Shown here one piece after another: positions 22,173 to 29,914 of a stretch of 31,335 bases of DNA. Position 1 is the stretch's first letter. Every line of letters begins with the position of its first letter. The notes under the pieces were generated by a model, which had not been told where the DNA came from, made no database searches, and saw only the letters and a program-made list of their open reading frames with translations. The position numbers and the translations under genes are program-made. Origin of the DNA: a virus. The DNA is taken from the IMG/VR virus record IMGVR_UViG_3300036772_000568, positions 1-31,335 of that record; one strand, given 5' to 3'.

Positions 22173-23136
22173 ATTCTTTGCTCTGCTGACCCATCTGGGG
22201 GCGGCTAAATTATCAAATATGGCGGCACTGGGTGAAAAGCTGGAGATCACTTCACTTGCCGTGGGTGATGGCGGTGGTGTGTCACCTACACCAAACCAGG
22301 CCCAAACCAAACTTATTAACGAGGTGCGTCGCGCCCAGCTTAATTCACTGTCGGTTGATAAAAACAATGACAGCCAGATTATTGCAGAGCAGATCATTCC
22401 TGAATCTGCCGGTGGTTGGTGGATACGTGAAATTGGGCTGTTTGATGCAGACGGTGATTTGATTGCCATTGCTAACTGCCCGGAGACGTACAAGGCGACA
22501 ACGGAGGAAGGTTCAGGACGTACTCAGGTTATTAGGATGCTTCTCACTGTATCAAGTACAGACGCAGTGACCCTGAAGGTTGATCCGTCTGTGGTGCTTG
22601 CAACTCGTCAGTATGTTGATGCGGCGATAATCGAAGTTCGCCAGTATGCAGATGGTTTGATGATGGCGCATGAGGCTGATAAAAACCCGCATAAGCAGTA
22701 CCTACAAATTGCCAATGCATTGAAAGAAATTAAAGATGCAAATTTGGTGGCTAAGGTTTTTGAAAACCTTGGTTTGGGAGACGCCGCTAAACGGGCCGTA
22801 GGAAATACAGGAAATCAAATCCCTGACATGAGTTTTTTTACAAGTTCCTTTAATGGATCAAATGGGTTTTGCAAATTTCCAAACGGCGTGATTATGCAAA
22901 GTGCAGGGATTAACGCAATACCGGCTGGCGGATCGCTTGAAGTTTTATATCCCATACCTTTCCCTACTAATATGTTGTTTGTTATTGCTACGCCGGCTAA
23001 TTCTAATAATGGAACAATACCCATCTCTCTTGCAATAGATGCGGTAGCTGTAACCGATTCAAAGAAATCAATCATCATTAGAAATGCCTCAACAATTGCT
23101 AATGCCGGAACGCGCCTTTTTGCACTGGGTAGATAG
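22162..23136 (+). CDS. H: Short tail fibre gpH
   Basis: Host-range fibre that binds the bacterial surface. The N-terminal ~160 residues are the conserved attachment domain (KFFALLTHLGAAKLSNMAALG, TSLAVGDGGGVSPTPNQAQTKL, AGGWWIREIGLFDADGDLIAIANCPETYK). The whole protein is only 324 residues, half of P2 H (669), so most of the shaft is missing. After a helical linker (AAIIEVRQYADGLMMAHEADKNPHKQYL), the C-terminal ~90 residues (FCKFPNGVIMQSAG to the end RLFALGR) look like a gp53-type receptor-binding tip. The 3' third is more AT-rich than the start, as expected of a module exchanged between phages. Confidence 0.92.
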   Translation: MAAKFFALLTHLGAAKLSNMAALGEKLEITSLAVGDGGGVSPTPNQAQTKLINEVRRAQLNSLSVDKNNDSQIIAEQIIPESAGGWWIREIGLFDADGDLIAIANCPETYKATTEEGSGRTQVIRMLLTVSSTDAVTLKVDPSVVLATRQYVDAAIIEVRQYADGLMMAHEADKNPHKQYLQIANALKEIKDANLVAKVFENLGLGDAAKRAVGNTGNQIPDMSFFTSSFNGSNGFCKFPNGVIMQSAGINAIPAGGSLEVLYPIPFPTNMLFVIATPANSNNGTIPISLAIDAVAVTDSKKSIIIRNASTIANAGTRLFALGR

Positions 23137-23180
23137 AAAATCGATCCATAAATATATTTGTGTCGGTATTTGAGATTAAT

Positions 23181-23198
23181 TGTATAGGTATTGAGACA
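23181..23198 (+). promoter_or_regulatory. Possible third Ogr box, upstream of the fibre chaperone gene
   Basis: TGTATAGGTATTGAGACA fits TGT-N12-ACA and is followed by ACT, so it shares GACAACT with the boxes at 13532 and 29837. It lies in an unusual 133-base gap between H and G. A -10 element at the expected place (about 23233-23238) is poor. Chance matches to this motif are expected in a window this size, so confidence is limited. Confidence 0.35.
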
Positions 23199-23269
23199 AC
23201 TCATTAGAGGTGATTGGTTCTATTTGGATTGGTACTCTCGCAGGACTATATTTAGATTCTGAGGTCAAC

Positions 23270-23746
23270 ATGAAAACATGGTTTAGCCCAAGCACAGTTG
23301 CTTTTTATCCCGATAGTATTAAAGAGAGTTATAAAGCTGCCGGATCATTTCCTGATGATGCTATTGAAGTGAGTGAGGAAGTCTTTGCAGAATTTTCAGG
23401 AACGCCACCAGAAGGAAAGCAACGCGGCGTTGACAAGGGTCAGCCGTGCTGGATTGATATCCCTGCGGTAGTTGTCTCCCTCGATCAGCAAAAAGCCCGC
23501 GCCCGCTCATATCGGGATGCTTTCATTGCTTCCACTGACCGCCTTTTATTGGCTGATTATTCTATTGATGATAATTACATTACTGAAAACCAACGGGCAG
23601 AACTTATTGCTGCTAGAGAGTCATTTAAGAAATGGCCATTAGTTGAAGAGTGGCCCTTTGTTGAATTACCCGATATACCTCAGTGGCTATTAATTGAAGC
23701 GGTCAATAATGGTTATGTTGTAAACGATTGGCCCCCACAGAAATAA
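23270..23746 (+). CDS. G: Tail fibre assembly chaperone (Tfa/gpG-like)
   Basis: Helps gpH fold and trimerise. The 158-residue product starts at ATG 23270, with GAGG 5 bases upstream; an open frame to 23210 has no start signal. The opening KTWFSPSTVAFYPDS, the FPDDAIEVSEEVFAEF segment, and the Arg-Ala-rich helix followed by DRLLLADYSIDDNYITENQRAELIAARESF are typical of tail-fibre assembly proteins. A short TPP/WPPQ-type tail ends the protein. It is the last gene of the rightward tail operon and is followed by an intrinsic terminator. Confidence 0.88.
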   Translation: MKTWFSPSTVAFYPDSIKESYKAAGSFPDDAIEVSEEVFAEFSGTPPEGKQRGVDKGQPCWIDIPAVVVSLDQQKARARSYRDAFIASTDRLLLADYSIDDNYITENQRAELIAARESFKKWPLVEEWPFVELPDIPQWLLIEAVNNGYVVNDWPPQK

Positions 23747-23764
23747 GTCAAATAAGTCTAAAGA

Positions 23765-23784
23765 AAGCCCGTAAGGGCTTTTTT
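23765..23784 (+). terminator. Rho-independent terminator after G
   Basis: AAGCCC (23765-23770), loop GTAA, GGGCTT (23775-23780), then TTTT, 19 bases past the G stop. It ends the rightward late transcript, just before the end of the opposing U operon. Confidence 0.9.
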
Positions 23785-23808
23785 AATATCCACTAACTAA
23801 TGGTGAAG

Positions 23809-23833
23809 AAAAAAACCGCGCTAGGTCGCGCGG
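23809..23833 (-). terminator. Rho-independent terminator after U (leftward)
   Basis: On the minus strand CCGCGC, loop of six, GCGCGG (23816-23833), followed by seven T (the A-run at 23809-23815). It lies 13 bases past the leftward U stop and ends the FI-to-U transcript. Together with the terminator at 23765 it insulates the convergent operons. Confidence 0.9.
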
Positions 23834-23845
23834 CATTGTAAACGA

Positions 23846-24334
23846 TTAAAAAAGGCTTGATGCGGCTGTGCTTACGCTCTTATAGGCTGAATTGGCTGTG
23901 CTCTGTAGGTTGTTGAGTAAATCCCCCACGGATGATGACTGAAGGTTTTCCCTGAGATCTTCATCTTCTCGCTGAAAGGTAATTGAAAATTCTATTTTCT
24001 TAGCTTCTCCATACTGGTCGAATTCAGTATGTGTGGTCTGTAGTTGGGTAAGGGCGTACATCCCGAAAATTTGCCCTGTACCGCTAATGAGAGGCCAGGG
24101 CCGTCCGGTGTATGCCTGTGTATCAAGTACGGCAAGGCTAACTTTCCCCCCTGTAATCTGAGGGTATAGCACGCCGGAAAGTGTGATCTGATCATCACCA
24201 ACGCCAATATACTGCCATTTTGCAGAACGGTTTATGCGTTCATTTTTCACATGTCGCCATGTTTTTGACTGCTGCATTTGTTGGTGGGGAACCGTCTTCA
24301 ATTCAAAGACAAACATTCCGTAGACCATCATCAT
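23846..24334 (-). CDS. U: Tail terminator-type protein gpU
   Basis: Tail assembly protein of 162 residues (P2 U is 159). Seen: the MMMVYGMFVFELKTVPHQ opening, IGVGDDQITLSGVLYPQITGGK, RPWPLISGTGQIFGMYAL, and KKIEFSITFQREDEDL, all close to P2 U. The C-terminal ~35 residues form a polar Ser/Asn-rich helix. It begins 14 bases after T on the minus strand and is the last gene of the inverted FI-U block. Confidence 0.95.
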   Translation of the reverse strand: MMMVYGMFVFELKTVPHQQMQQSKTWRHVKNERINRSAKWQYIGVGDDQITLSGVLYPQITGGKVSLAVLDTQAYTGRPWPLISGTGQIFGMYALTQLQTTHTEFDQYGEAKKIEFSITFQREDEDLRENLQSSSVGDLLNNLQSTANSAYKSVSTAASSLF

Positions 24335-24348
24335 TTTTTCAATCCTCT

Positions 24349-27300
24349 TTAATCGTTGTCACTGAAGCTGCTACGTGAACGGAAACGCTTATCAAATTCT
24401 GTTTGTACTGCATCAGCGGCTGCGCGGGCAATATCGCGCTCGTTATCAGTGAAATTACCGTGAAGATGTATATGAACATGCATTTCACTAAATTCCGTGG
24501 TGGCTTGCGCCTGGGTTCTGCGTTCAGATCTGTCTAGTTGCCCCACTGCCGGTGCTGTTGCCGGTGGTTTTATAGGGGTAGAGGCCGCGGCAATGATTGG
24601 TCGTGCGCCAAGTTGTGCTAATTTCGCCTCTGATGCTGGGCGCTCTTTCAGCCATGCACCAAGTTGCGTAAGGTTCTCACTCGGTGTTGGGCGTTCTTTT
24701 TGCCATGCATCAAGTTGCGTAAGGTTCTCACTCGGTGTTGGGTGTTCTTTTTGCCATGCATCAAGTTGCGTAAGGTTTTCACTCGGTGTTGGGCGTTCTT
24801 TTTGCCATGCACCAAGTTGTGTAAGGTTCTCACTCGGTGTTGAACGTTCTTCCTGCCATGCACCATGCACGGCGATAGCCTGGGGTAAGTCTTTAAATAC
24901 AATGTCGCCAGGGCCAATCCGTTGTTTTTTAGTTTCATCGAGCATCCCGCCTGTGTTTTCAGCTATTTTTTGCAGGCGGCGTTGGGTTCCTGTTTCCCCT
25001 GCAATGACGGGGGATGGCGGTGCAGCAGAGGGGGCGGCTGGTTTGTTTTCATTTTTGGGTGACCAGTGCCATTCCTTTTGCACCATTTTTTTCTGTTTAT
25101 CATCCCATTCCCACGAAACGGGCTCTTTTGCCAACGCCTGTGCTTTGGCGTGCGCTGCATCAATGCCGTCTGGGATGATGTCGAGTTTCTTTAGTATCCA
25201 GCCAATCATTTTTGCCAGCCCGGTCAGAGGTAACATAAGCCCCTGAATAGCTAAGCCAAATACCCTGCCGAATGTCTCCCCTGCGCTGGCGCATTTATCC
25301 AGTGTTTCTTTGCTGGCATTCATGGGGGTAAATAGATTGGTAAACCACTGCCACAATTGCGAGACGGCATTAGCGATCACCCCAAAGACGGGAGCAAGAC
25401 CAGCGAAAGCATCACGGAACGGTGTCAGTGCTTGCATGACTCCGCTAAAGAAGCCTGCAAAAAACGCCTTGATGGGTTCCCAGAATCGCCAGATCAGTAA
25501 TCCAGTAGCGATAAATGCCGCGCCAATCAAGCCGATTGGACTAAGCAGCAATGAAAGTGCGCCACCCAATACACTCAGCGCTGAAGACGCGATCCCCATA
25601 ATGGCGGGTATGCCGGTTAATCTGAGAAGTAGGCCCCCTATGCCCTTAACAAGCCCACCAATCGCTGCACCAGGTGAAATAAACGCTGCCGCTAACATTC
25701 CCCGTAATGGCGCCAATACTCCTGTGAGCTTTCCGGCGCTTCCTGCCATCATGCCAAACGCATGACCCCAGCCACGAATGCTGCCGAGTGGCCCGGTAAT
25801 CACACTACCTAGGCGGGTGAACAAGGGGATTGCGCCACCCAGCCCGCTTGCGCTAGTTAGCAGGGTAAAGCCGAGCTGTAATTTTGCTAACGGGCCTAAT
25901 AACAGGCCAATGGCGAGAGAGGTTGCACCAATTCCGGCGGTCAGTGCCAGGGTGCTTCCGAGAGTCACTAACAGTGCTTTTGATAGTTGTGGGTTGTTGT
26001 GCGCCCACTCTGTCATTACCCCGATCGTACCGCTTAACCCCTGGGTTAATTTACGCAATGCACCATCTGCGAGTTCTTCGATCTGGATACGGAAAGCTTC
26101 CCAGGCGCTGTCGAGTTCTTTTAAATCACCATCGAGGTTGTCAGCCATTTTTTTTGCGACAGCGGCTGATTCACCGGCTGCGCCCTGAAGCTCTTTTGTT
26201 AGCTTTTGCAGTTCGCCAGAGCCCGCCGCCTGTACCAGTGTTTGTAGACCAACAAAGGCTTCTTCACCCGCAATATCTTTGAAAAATGATACTTTATCGA
26301 CATCACCAAATTTATTTGTAGCCTTAAAGAGATCCAGTAATACGGATTCCATCGGGCGCATTTTCCCATTCGCGTCAGCAACAGAAACACCAAGTTCAGT
26401 CAGGGCTTTAGCTGCGGCTTTGGGCGGTGATGCTAGGCGGGAAAGACTTGCTCGCATCGCTGTCCCGGCGTCACTTCCACGCAAACCATTATTAGCGAGC
26501 ATCCCCGCCATTGCTGCGGCCTGCTCAAGACTAATGCCCAAACCAGCAGCGACTGGGCCCGCGTATTTCATGGTATCGCCCAGGGCGCGCAAGTCGGTAT
26601 TCGAACGTGTAAATGCGGCGGTCAGCGTATCGCCAACTCTGTCCATTTGGTCTGAGGATAGTTTGAACTGCGTGAGCACATTTGAGCCAATATCGGCAGT
26701 CTCACCAAGTTCCATGCCACCGGCAAGGGCCATATTCAGAACACCGGGTAAAGCCGCCTGAATAGCCTGGGGGGTAAAACCAGCCATTGCGAGAAACGCT
26801 TGCCCGCTGGCGGCATCGCGCGTAGTGAAAGCTGTTTCAGCACCAAGTTTTTTGGCCTGTGCACGTAATGCAGCGTATTGTTCATCACCTTTATCAAGAC
26901 GTGTCAGCGCGCCTACGCGTGACATCTCTGCATCAAAGCCAACGGCTGGCGCAAGAAAGCGCCCGGCGGCATAGCCAGCCCCTACGCTTGCCCCAACAGC
27001 AACGGCCCCGCCTGTGCGAAGATTGCCAGCAGTAGCGCTGAGACGGTCATAGCGAGCGCGCGCATTCGTTACAGCGGCAAGTTGTCGCCTTTCTCTTTCT
27101 AACGTCTGGTTATACTGCTCAGTGCGCCTAATTGCGTTCTGGATAGTGCGATCCCCACCCGCGAGTGAAACGCCATGCGCGCGTAATGCCTGTGCTGCCT
27201 GCTGAAGTTTTGCCGTCTCTTTTGACCGGCTGGCGCTGAGGCGATCTATTTTTGCCGCCAGTGCGGTCATGCGTTCACGCTGTGCATCCGTCAGCGTTGC

Positions 27301-27552
27301 CCCGTCCTTTTGGGCTTTATTGAGCCCATCAAATGCACGCTGTGTGGTGGCGAGTTGCTGAGATGTTTTTTTAACGCGTTCGTTTAGGCGGGTAAATGCC
27401 TGGGATTGGGTATCCAGATCCTTAATTGAAGACTGGGTTTTTTTGAGAGATTCAGATAAACCGCCCACAGAATTGCGGGCGGCATTTACCGGGCGGGTGA
27501 GTTTATCAATCCCGCTGAAGGCGACACGAATATTAAGATCTTTCATCTTCAC
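24349..27552 (-). CDS. T: Tail tape measure protein gpT
   Basis: Sets tail length and is ejected with the DNA. The product has 1067 residues, longer than P2 T (815). Seen: an N-terminal region of long coiled coils (about 20-180), the TMP domain typical of the PhageMin_Tail family (about 230-430, DAASGQAFLAMAGF, GSNVLTQF, GLRGSDAGTAMRASL), several long hydrophobic segments (about 520-700, likely the membrane-passing part), a Pro-rich region, five tandem 17-residue repeats (about 896-982) and a His-rich end (HVHIHLHG). The start may be GTG 27552 or ATG 27546, which has a better position relative to GGAA. It overlaps the E' end by 20 bases. Confidence 0.95.
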   Translation of the reverse strand: MKMKDLNIRVAFSGIDKLTRPVNAARNSVGGLSESLKKTQSSIKDLDTQSQAFTRLNERVKKTSQQLATTQRAFDGLNKAQKDGATLTDAQRERMTALAAKIDRLSASRSKETAKLQQAAQALRAHGVSLAGGDRTIQNAIRRTEQYNQTLERERRQLAAVTNARARYDRLSATAGNLRTGGAVAVGASVGAGYAAGRFLAPAVGFDAEMSRVGALTRLDKGDEQYAALRAQAKKLGAETAFTTRDAASGQAFLAMAGFTPQAIQAALPGVLNMALAGGMELGETADIGSNVLTQFKLSSDQMDRVGDTLTAAFTRSNTDLRALGDTMKYAGPVAAGLGISLEQAAAMAGMLANNGLRGSDAGTAMRASLSRLASPPKAAAKALTELGVSVADANGKMRPMESVLLDLFKATNKFGDVDKVSFFKDIAGEEAFVGLQTLVQAAGSGELQKLTKELQGAAGESAAVAKKMADNLDGDLKELDSAWEAFRIQIEELADGALRKLTQGLSGTIGVMTEWAHNNPQLSKALLVTLGSTLALTAGIGATSLAIGLLLGPLAKLQLGFTLLTSASGLGGAIPLFTRLGSVITGPLGSIRGWGHAFGMMAGSAGKLTGVLAPLRGMLAAAFISPGAAIGGLVKGIGGLLLRLTGIPAIMGIASSALSVLGGALSLLLSPIGLIGAAFIATGLLIWRFWEPIKAFFAGFFSGVMQALTPFRDAFAGLAPVFGVIANAVSQLWQWFTNLFTPMNASKETLDKCASAGETFGRVFGLAIQGLMLPLTGLAKMIGWILKKLDIIPDGIDAAHAKAQALAKEPVSWEWDDKQKKMVQKEWHWSPKNENKPAAPSAAPPSPVIAGETGTQRRLQKIAENTGGMLDETKKQRIGPGDIVFKDLPQAIAVHGAWQEERSTPSENLTQLGAWQKERPTPSENLTQLDAWQKEHPTPSENLTQLDAWQKERPTPSENLTQLGAWLKERPASEAKLAQLGARPIIAAASTPIKPPATAPAVGQLDRSERRTQAQATTEFSEMHVHIHLHGNFTDNERDIARAAADAVQTEFDKRFRSRSSFSDND
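24606..24865 (-). repeat. Five 51-base tandem repeats inside T
   Basis: GCCATGCA recurs at 24651, 24702, 24753, 24804 and 24855, an exact 51-base period, so each unit codes 17 residues (AWQKERPTPSENLTQLD and variants). The three central units are nearly identical; the two outer ones have diverged (the last contains ERPASEAKLAQL). This is a coding minisatellite, so copy number can change by recombination without breaking the frame. Confidence 0.95.
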
Positions 27553-28005
27553 TGTTTCCGCTTCGGATAGCCGCCCGCTCGCGCCAGGCTATCACCTCAC
27601 TCAGGGACATAGTGAAAACCTCTGAGGGCGGCCAGTTGAAAATAACTGCAATATCAGCGACCAGATCATCGATCAGGTCGAAGTGCGGGGCGTTTACTCG
27701 TTCTCCGTCTCCGTCTCGTTCTTCGTGCCAGGCTCCGGCGGCGCTAAAAAAGGTGTGAGTACCTCACAGCACACAATAAAATCAGTGGTTGCCATTGCCG
27801 CGATCTCAGTCTGTTTGAGGCGCGGAGACGTGCAGCGGGTGAGTAATGTCGTGATGCTATCCACATCCATGTTCATGACGTTCACCAGGCGCAGGCCACG
27901 CAGAGAGCCAGCCTGTTTCACCTCATCGGTGATGGTGATAGTGGTAATTTCATTGCCGTCGCGCATGATTGGCTTAGACAGCGTTACAGTATTTTTTTCA
28001 ATCAT
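27533..28005 (-). CDS. E: Tail proteins gpE and E+E' made by -1 frameshift
   Basis: Tail assembly chaperone pair, like lambda G and GT. The E frame (27694-28005, 103 residues) starts at ATG 28005 with GGAG upstream. At 27745-27751 the minus strand reads T TTT TTA in the E frame, a classic slippery heptamer. Slipping back by one there continues for 70 codons to TAA at 27533, giving a 157-residue E+E' (P2 E+E' is 142). The E' frame has the expected MSLSEVIAWRERAAIR motif before its end, close to P2 E'. A GC-rich sequence follows the slip site. The ratio of the two forms usually matters for tail assembly. Confidence 0.92.
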
Positions 28006-28055
28006 CGTTCATGTCTCCGGGCGGCATTAAAATAATGCCGCGCCTATTGTTGTTA

Positions 28056-28571
28056 TCAGCTACCCATACCCAGCGCAGAGGTCACGCGGTCTGGGTAAAT
28101 ATTTTTTCCGTCACGTTTGTAAACGAAGTTCAAAAGATCAATTTCCCAAACAGGCTTGTCATCAATTGACAGCTTGTAATAGGTGTTTTTAATGGCATAG
28201 GTGACAGATGTGTCTTCACCCTGTTTGCTTTCGCCACCATCAAATTCAGTGAACTTGCCCCGCATTTCCACTTCAACAAGTTGGCTTTCACCAGAGGTGT
28301 AATACTCACCAACGAAGCGTAAAAGCGTGCCATCAAGATCACCGCCGTACTCAAGCAACAATTCTTTGACTAAACCGCCAATAATCATTGTTGAATCAAG
28401 CGCGCCACCATCAAGACCAAGGTCAACAGCAACAGAACCAATCATGCCGCCGCCCTGATAATCTTCAGTTTTGCGGGTTAGCTTCGGTAGGGTGATAGAT
28501 GTCACCTTGCCGATGTTGTTCGTGCTGTTAACAAAGCAGGTAAAAAGGCGCAGTTTTGCTGGAATTGCCAT
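28056..28571 (-). CDS. FII: Tail tube protein gpFII
   Basis: Subunit of the inner tube through which DNA passes. It has 171 residues (P2 FII is 172). Conserved parts include AIPAKLRLFTCFVNSTN, LPKLTRKTEDYQGGGMIGSV, the LDGTLLRFVGEYY segment, and KNTYYKLSIDDKPVWEIDLLNFV. It starts one base into the FI stop (overlap at 28571), so the two are coupled, matching equal need for sheath and tube. Confidence 0.97.
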   Translation of the reverse strand: MAIPAKLRLFTCFVNSTNNIGKVTSITLPKLTRKTEDYQGGGMIGSVAVDLGLDGGALDSTMIIGGLVKELLLEYGGDLDGTLLRFVGEYYTSGESQLVEVEMRGKFTEFDGGESKQGEDTSVTYAIKNTYYKLSIDDKPVWEIDLLNFVYKRDGKNIYPDRVTSALGMGS

Positions 28572-29761
28572 TACTCACCCCCAAGCGCTGAAAATGCAGG
28601 ATCAAAGTATTCATCGGTGAATGTCTGGATCAATGTCAGACTTTCCATTGGTGGAATTGGCGTGTATTTGTAACGAATGACAACTTGCCCCTGTCGTAAG
28701 TCAGTAGTTGCGTTGTCTACAATGTCAAACCAGCAATCAGCGCCAATAAGTTTGCCCGCAGTGACCAGCGCGCTGAGTTTCTTTTTAATCGCGCTTACCA
28801 CGTCTTTCACATTGGTTGGGGTCAGTGGGCCATCTATCGTTTCAAACTGTGCCTCTGCGATGGTGTCAGCCAGCATCTGAGCCGTGCGCGTGTACACCTC
28901 AAAAATAAATTCATTGGTGTCAGTGGTACGGTTGCCCCAGAAGCGGAAGCCATTACGTTTGATGATGGTGGTGATTTCATCATTGTTTAATGTCTGTGCG
29001 TCGCTGTCTTCTGCTTGCAGCGCCCAGAAAACGTCTTTTGACATCCCTAGAACATTACTTACTGCGATGTTAGATAACGAGCGATGCCAGCCATATTGAT
29101 TGTCAATGAATGCGCGAAGACCTACCGCGTATGCGGGGGCTGGGAAAACTTCATTTTTCCCTGATACCTGGTTATAGGTAATGTAATTGGGCCAAATCAC
29201 CATCAGTTCACGTGATGCAAAGGTTTCACGGTAAGTGCGAGCTTCAGCAATGGTTTCGCAACCGTTGCAACTTGCATAAACAAACGCGCGGAGTTGTTTT
29301 GCAATAACGCAAAGCTGGGATGTTACTTCTTCAGTGTCGAACTCCGGCACCGCCAGAATGCGTGGGCGATATCCTGTTTTTTGTTCTGCCGTTAGCAGGG
29401 CATACATCCCCGTATAATTACCATCTGCGTCAGAGCCACCGATGATCAATTGAGATTGCGTTTTTGCTTCAACACCTTCTTCAGGCGCTTTTGCTTCTGC
29501 TACGCGTACCACGATGATTTTCGGACTGCACTGGTCTGAAATGGCTTTCAGCGTTTTGTACAGAGATCCCGTTTTACCCGCCTTGCCCAGCATAGATTTA
29601 GCGCGTGTCACTAACGTTGGAGTATTAAGTGGGAATGCTTCTTCGTCTGCGTCATCAGCCACAGCAATCACACCAATGACGCTGGAATCAATGTCATTAA
29701 TTGCCGTAACGAGATCGGTTTCTTCTTTGGTGCGAGCACCGTGAAAACGTGTCTCAGACAT
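28571..29761 (-). CDS. FI: Tail sheath protein gpFI
   Basis: Contractile sheath subunit. I chose ATG 29761, with GGTGA 5 bases upstream, giving 396 residues, the length of P2 FI; ATG 29773 would add four. Seen: the N-terminal EETDLVTAINDIDSSVIGVIAVADDADEEAFPLNTPTLV region, YTGMYALLTAEQKTGYRPRILAVP, RELMVIWPNYI, GLRAFIDNQYGWHRSLSN, and the C-terminal YKYTPIPPMESLTLIQTFTDEYF arm that links sheath subunits. It is transcribed leftward and divergent from D. Confidence 0.97.
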   Translation of the reverse strand: MSETRFHGARTKEETDLVTAINDIDSSVIGVIAVADDADEEAFPLNTPTLVTRAKSMLGKAGKTGSLYKTLKAISDQCSPKIIVVRVAEAKAPEEGVEAKTQSQLIIGGSDADGNYTGMYALLTAEQKTGYRPRILAVPEFDTEEVTSQLCVIAKQLRAFVYASCNGCETIAEARTYRETFASRELMVIWPNYITYNQVSGKNEVFPAPAYAVGLRAFIDNQYGWHRSLSNIAVSNVLGMSKDVFWALQAEDSDAQTLNNDEITTIIKRNGFRFWGNRTTDTNEFIFEVYTRTAQMLADTIAEAQFETIDGPLTPTNVKDVVSAIKKKLSALVTAGKLIGADCWFDIVDNATTDLRQGQVVIRYKYTPIPPMESLTLIQTFTDEYFDPAFSALGGE

Positions 29762-29787
29762 GTTTGTCACCATTATGTTTTGTTGAG

Positions 29788-29901
29788 TTCGGCAACATAA
29801 TTGCTGATTGATTGCCTGCGTTCACGTGTTTACGGTTGTGCTATCTCTCTGACAACTAAAAGTAATTTTTCATCGCGCGCCCGCGTGGAATCATCCAGGC
29901 A
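29788..29901. promoter_or_regulatory. Ogr box between FI and D, probably bidirectional
   Basis: TGTGCTATCTCTCTGACA (29837-29854) fits TGT-N12-ACA and is followed by ACTAAAA; the 16-base core at 29846-29861 is identical to the one at the P-O gap. To the left, TATGTT (top-strand 29794-29799) gives a start near 29788 for FI. To the right, AATCAT (29889-29894) gives one near 29901 for D, with its ribosome-binding site directly after. Both lie about 55 bases from the box centre. P2 has only a one-way PF promoter here. Confidence 0.75.
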
Positions 29902-29914
29902 TACAGGAGGGGGT

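Noticed and set aside
23747-23845. A Z/fun-type accessory gene between G and the next tail gene, as in P2
   Set aside because: Only 99 bases remain there and they hold the two facing terminators.
24606-24865. CRISPR array
   Set aside because: Repeats are contiguous with no spacers, in frame, and lie within a structural gene.
24497-25246. 249-codon plus-strand frame opposite T
   Set aside because: It is the antisense shadow of the 51-base repeats of T; its repetitive Ser/Cys/His-rich product has no independent support.
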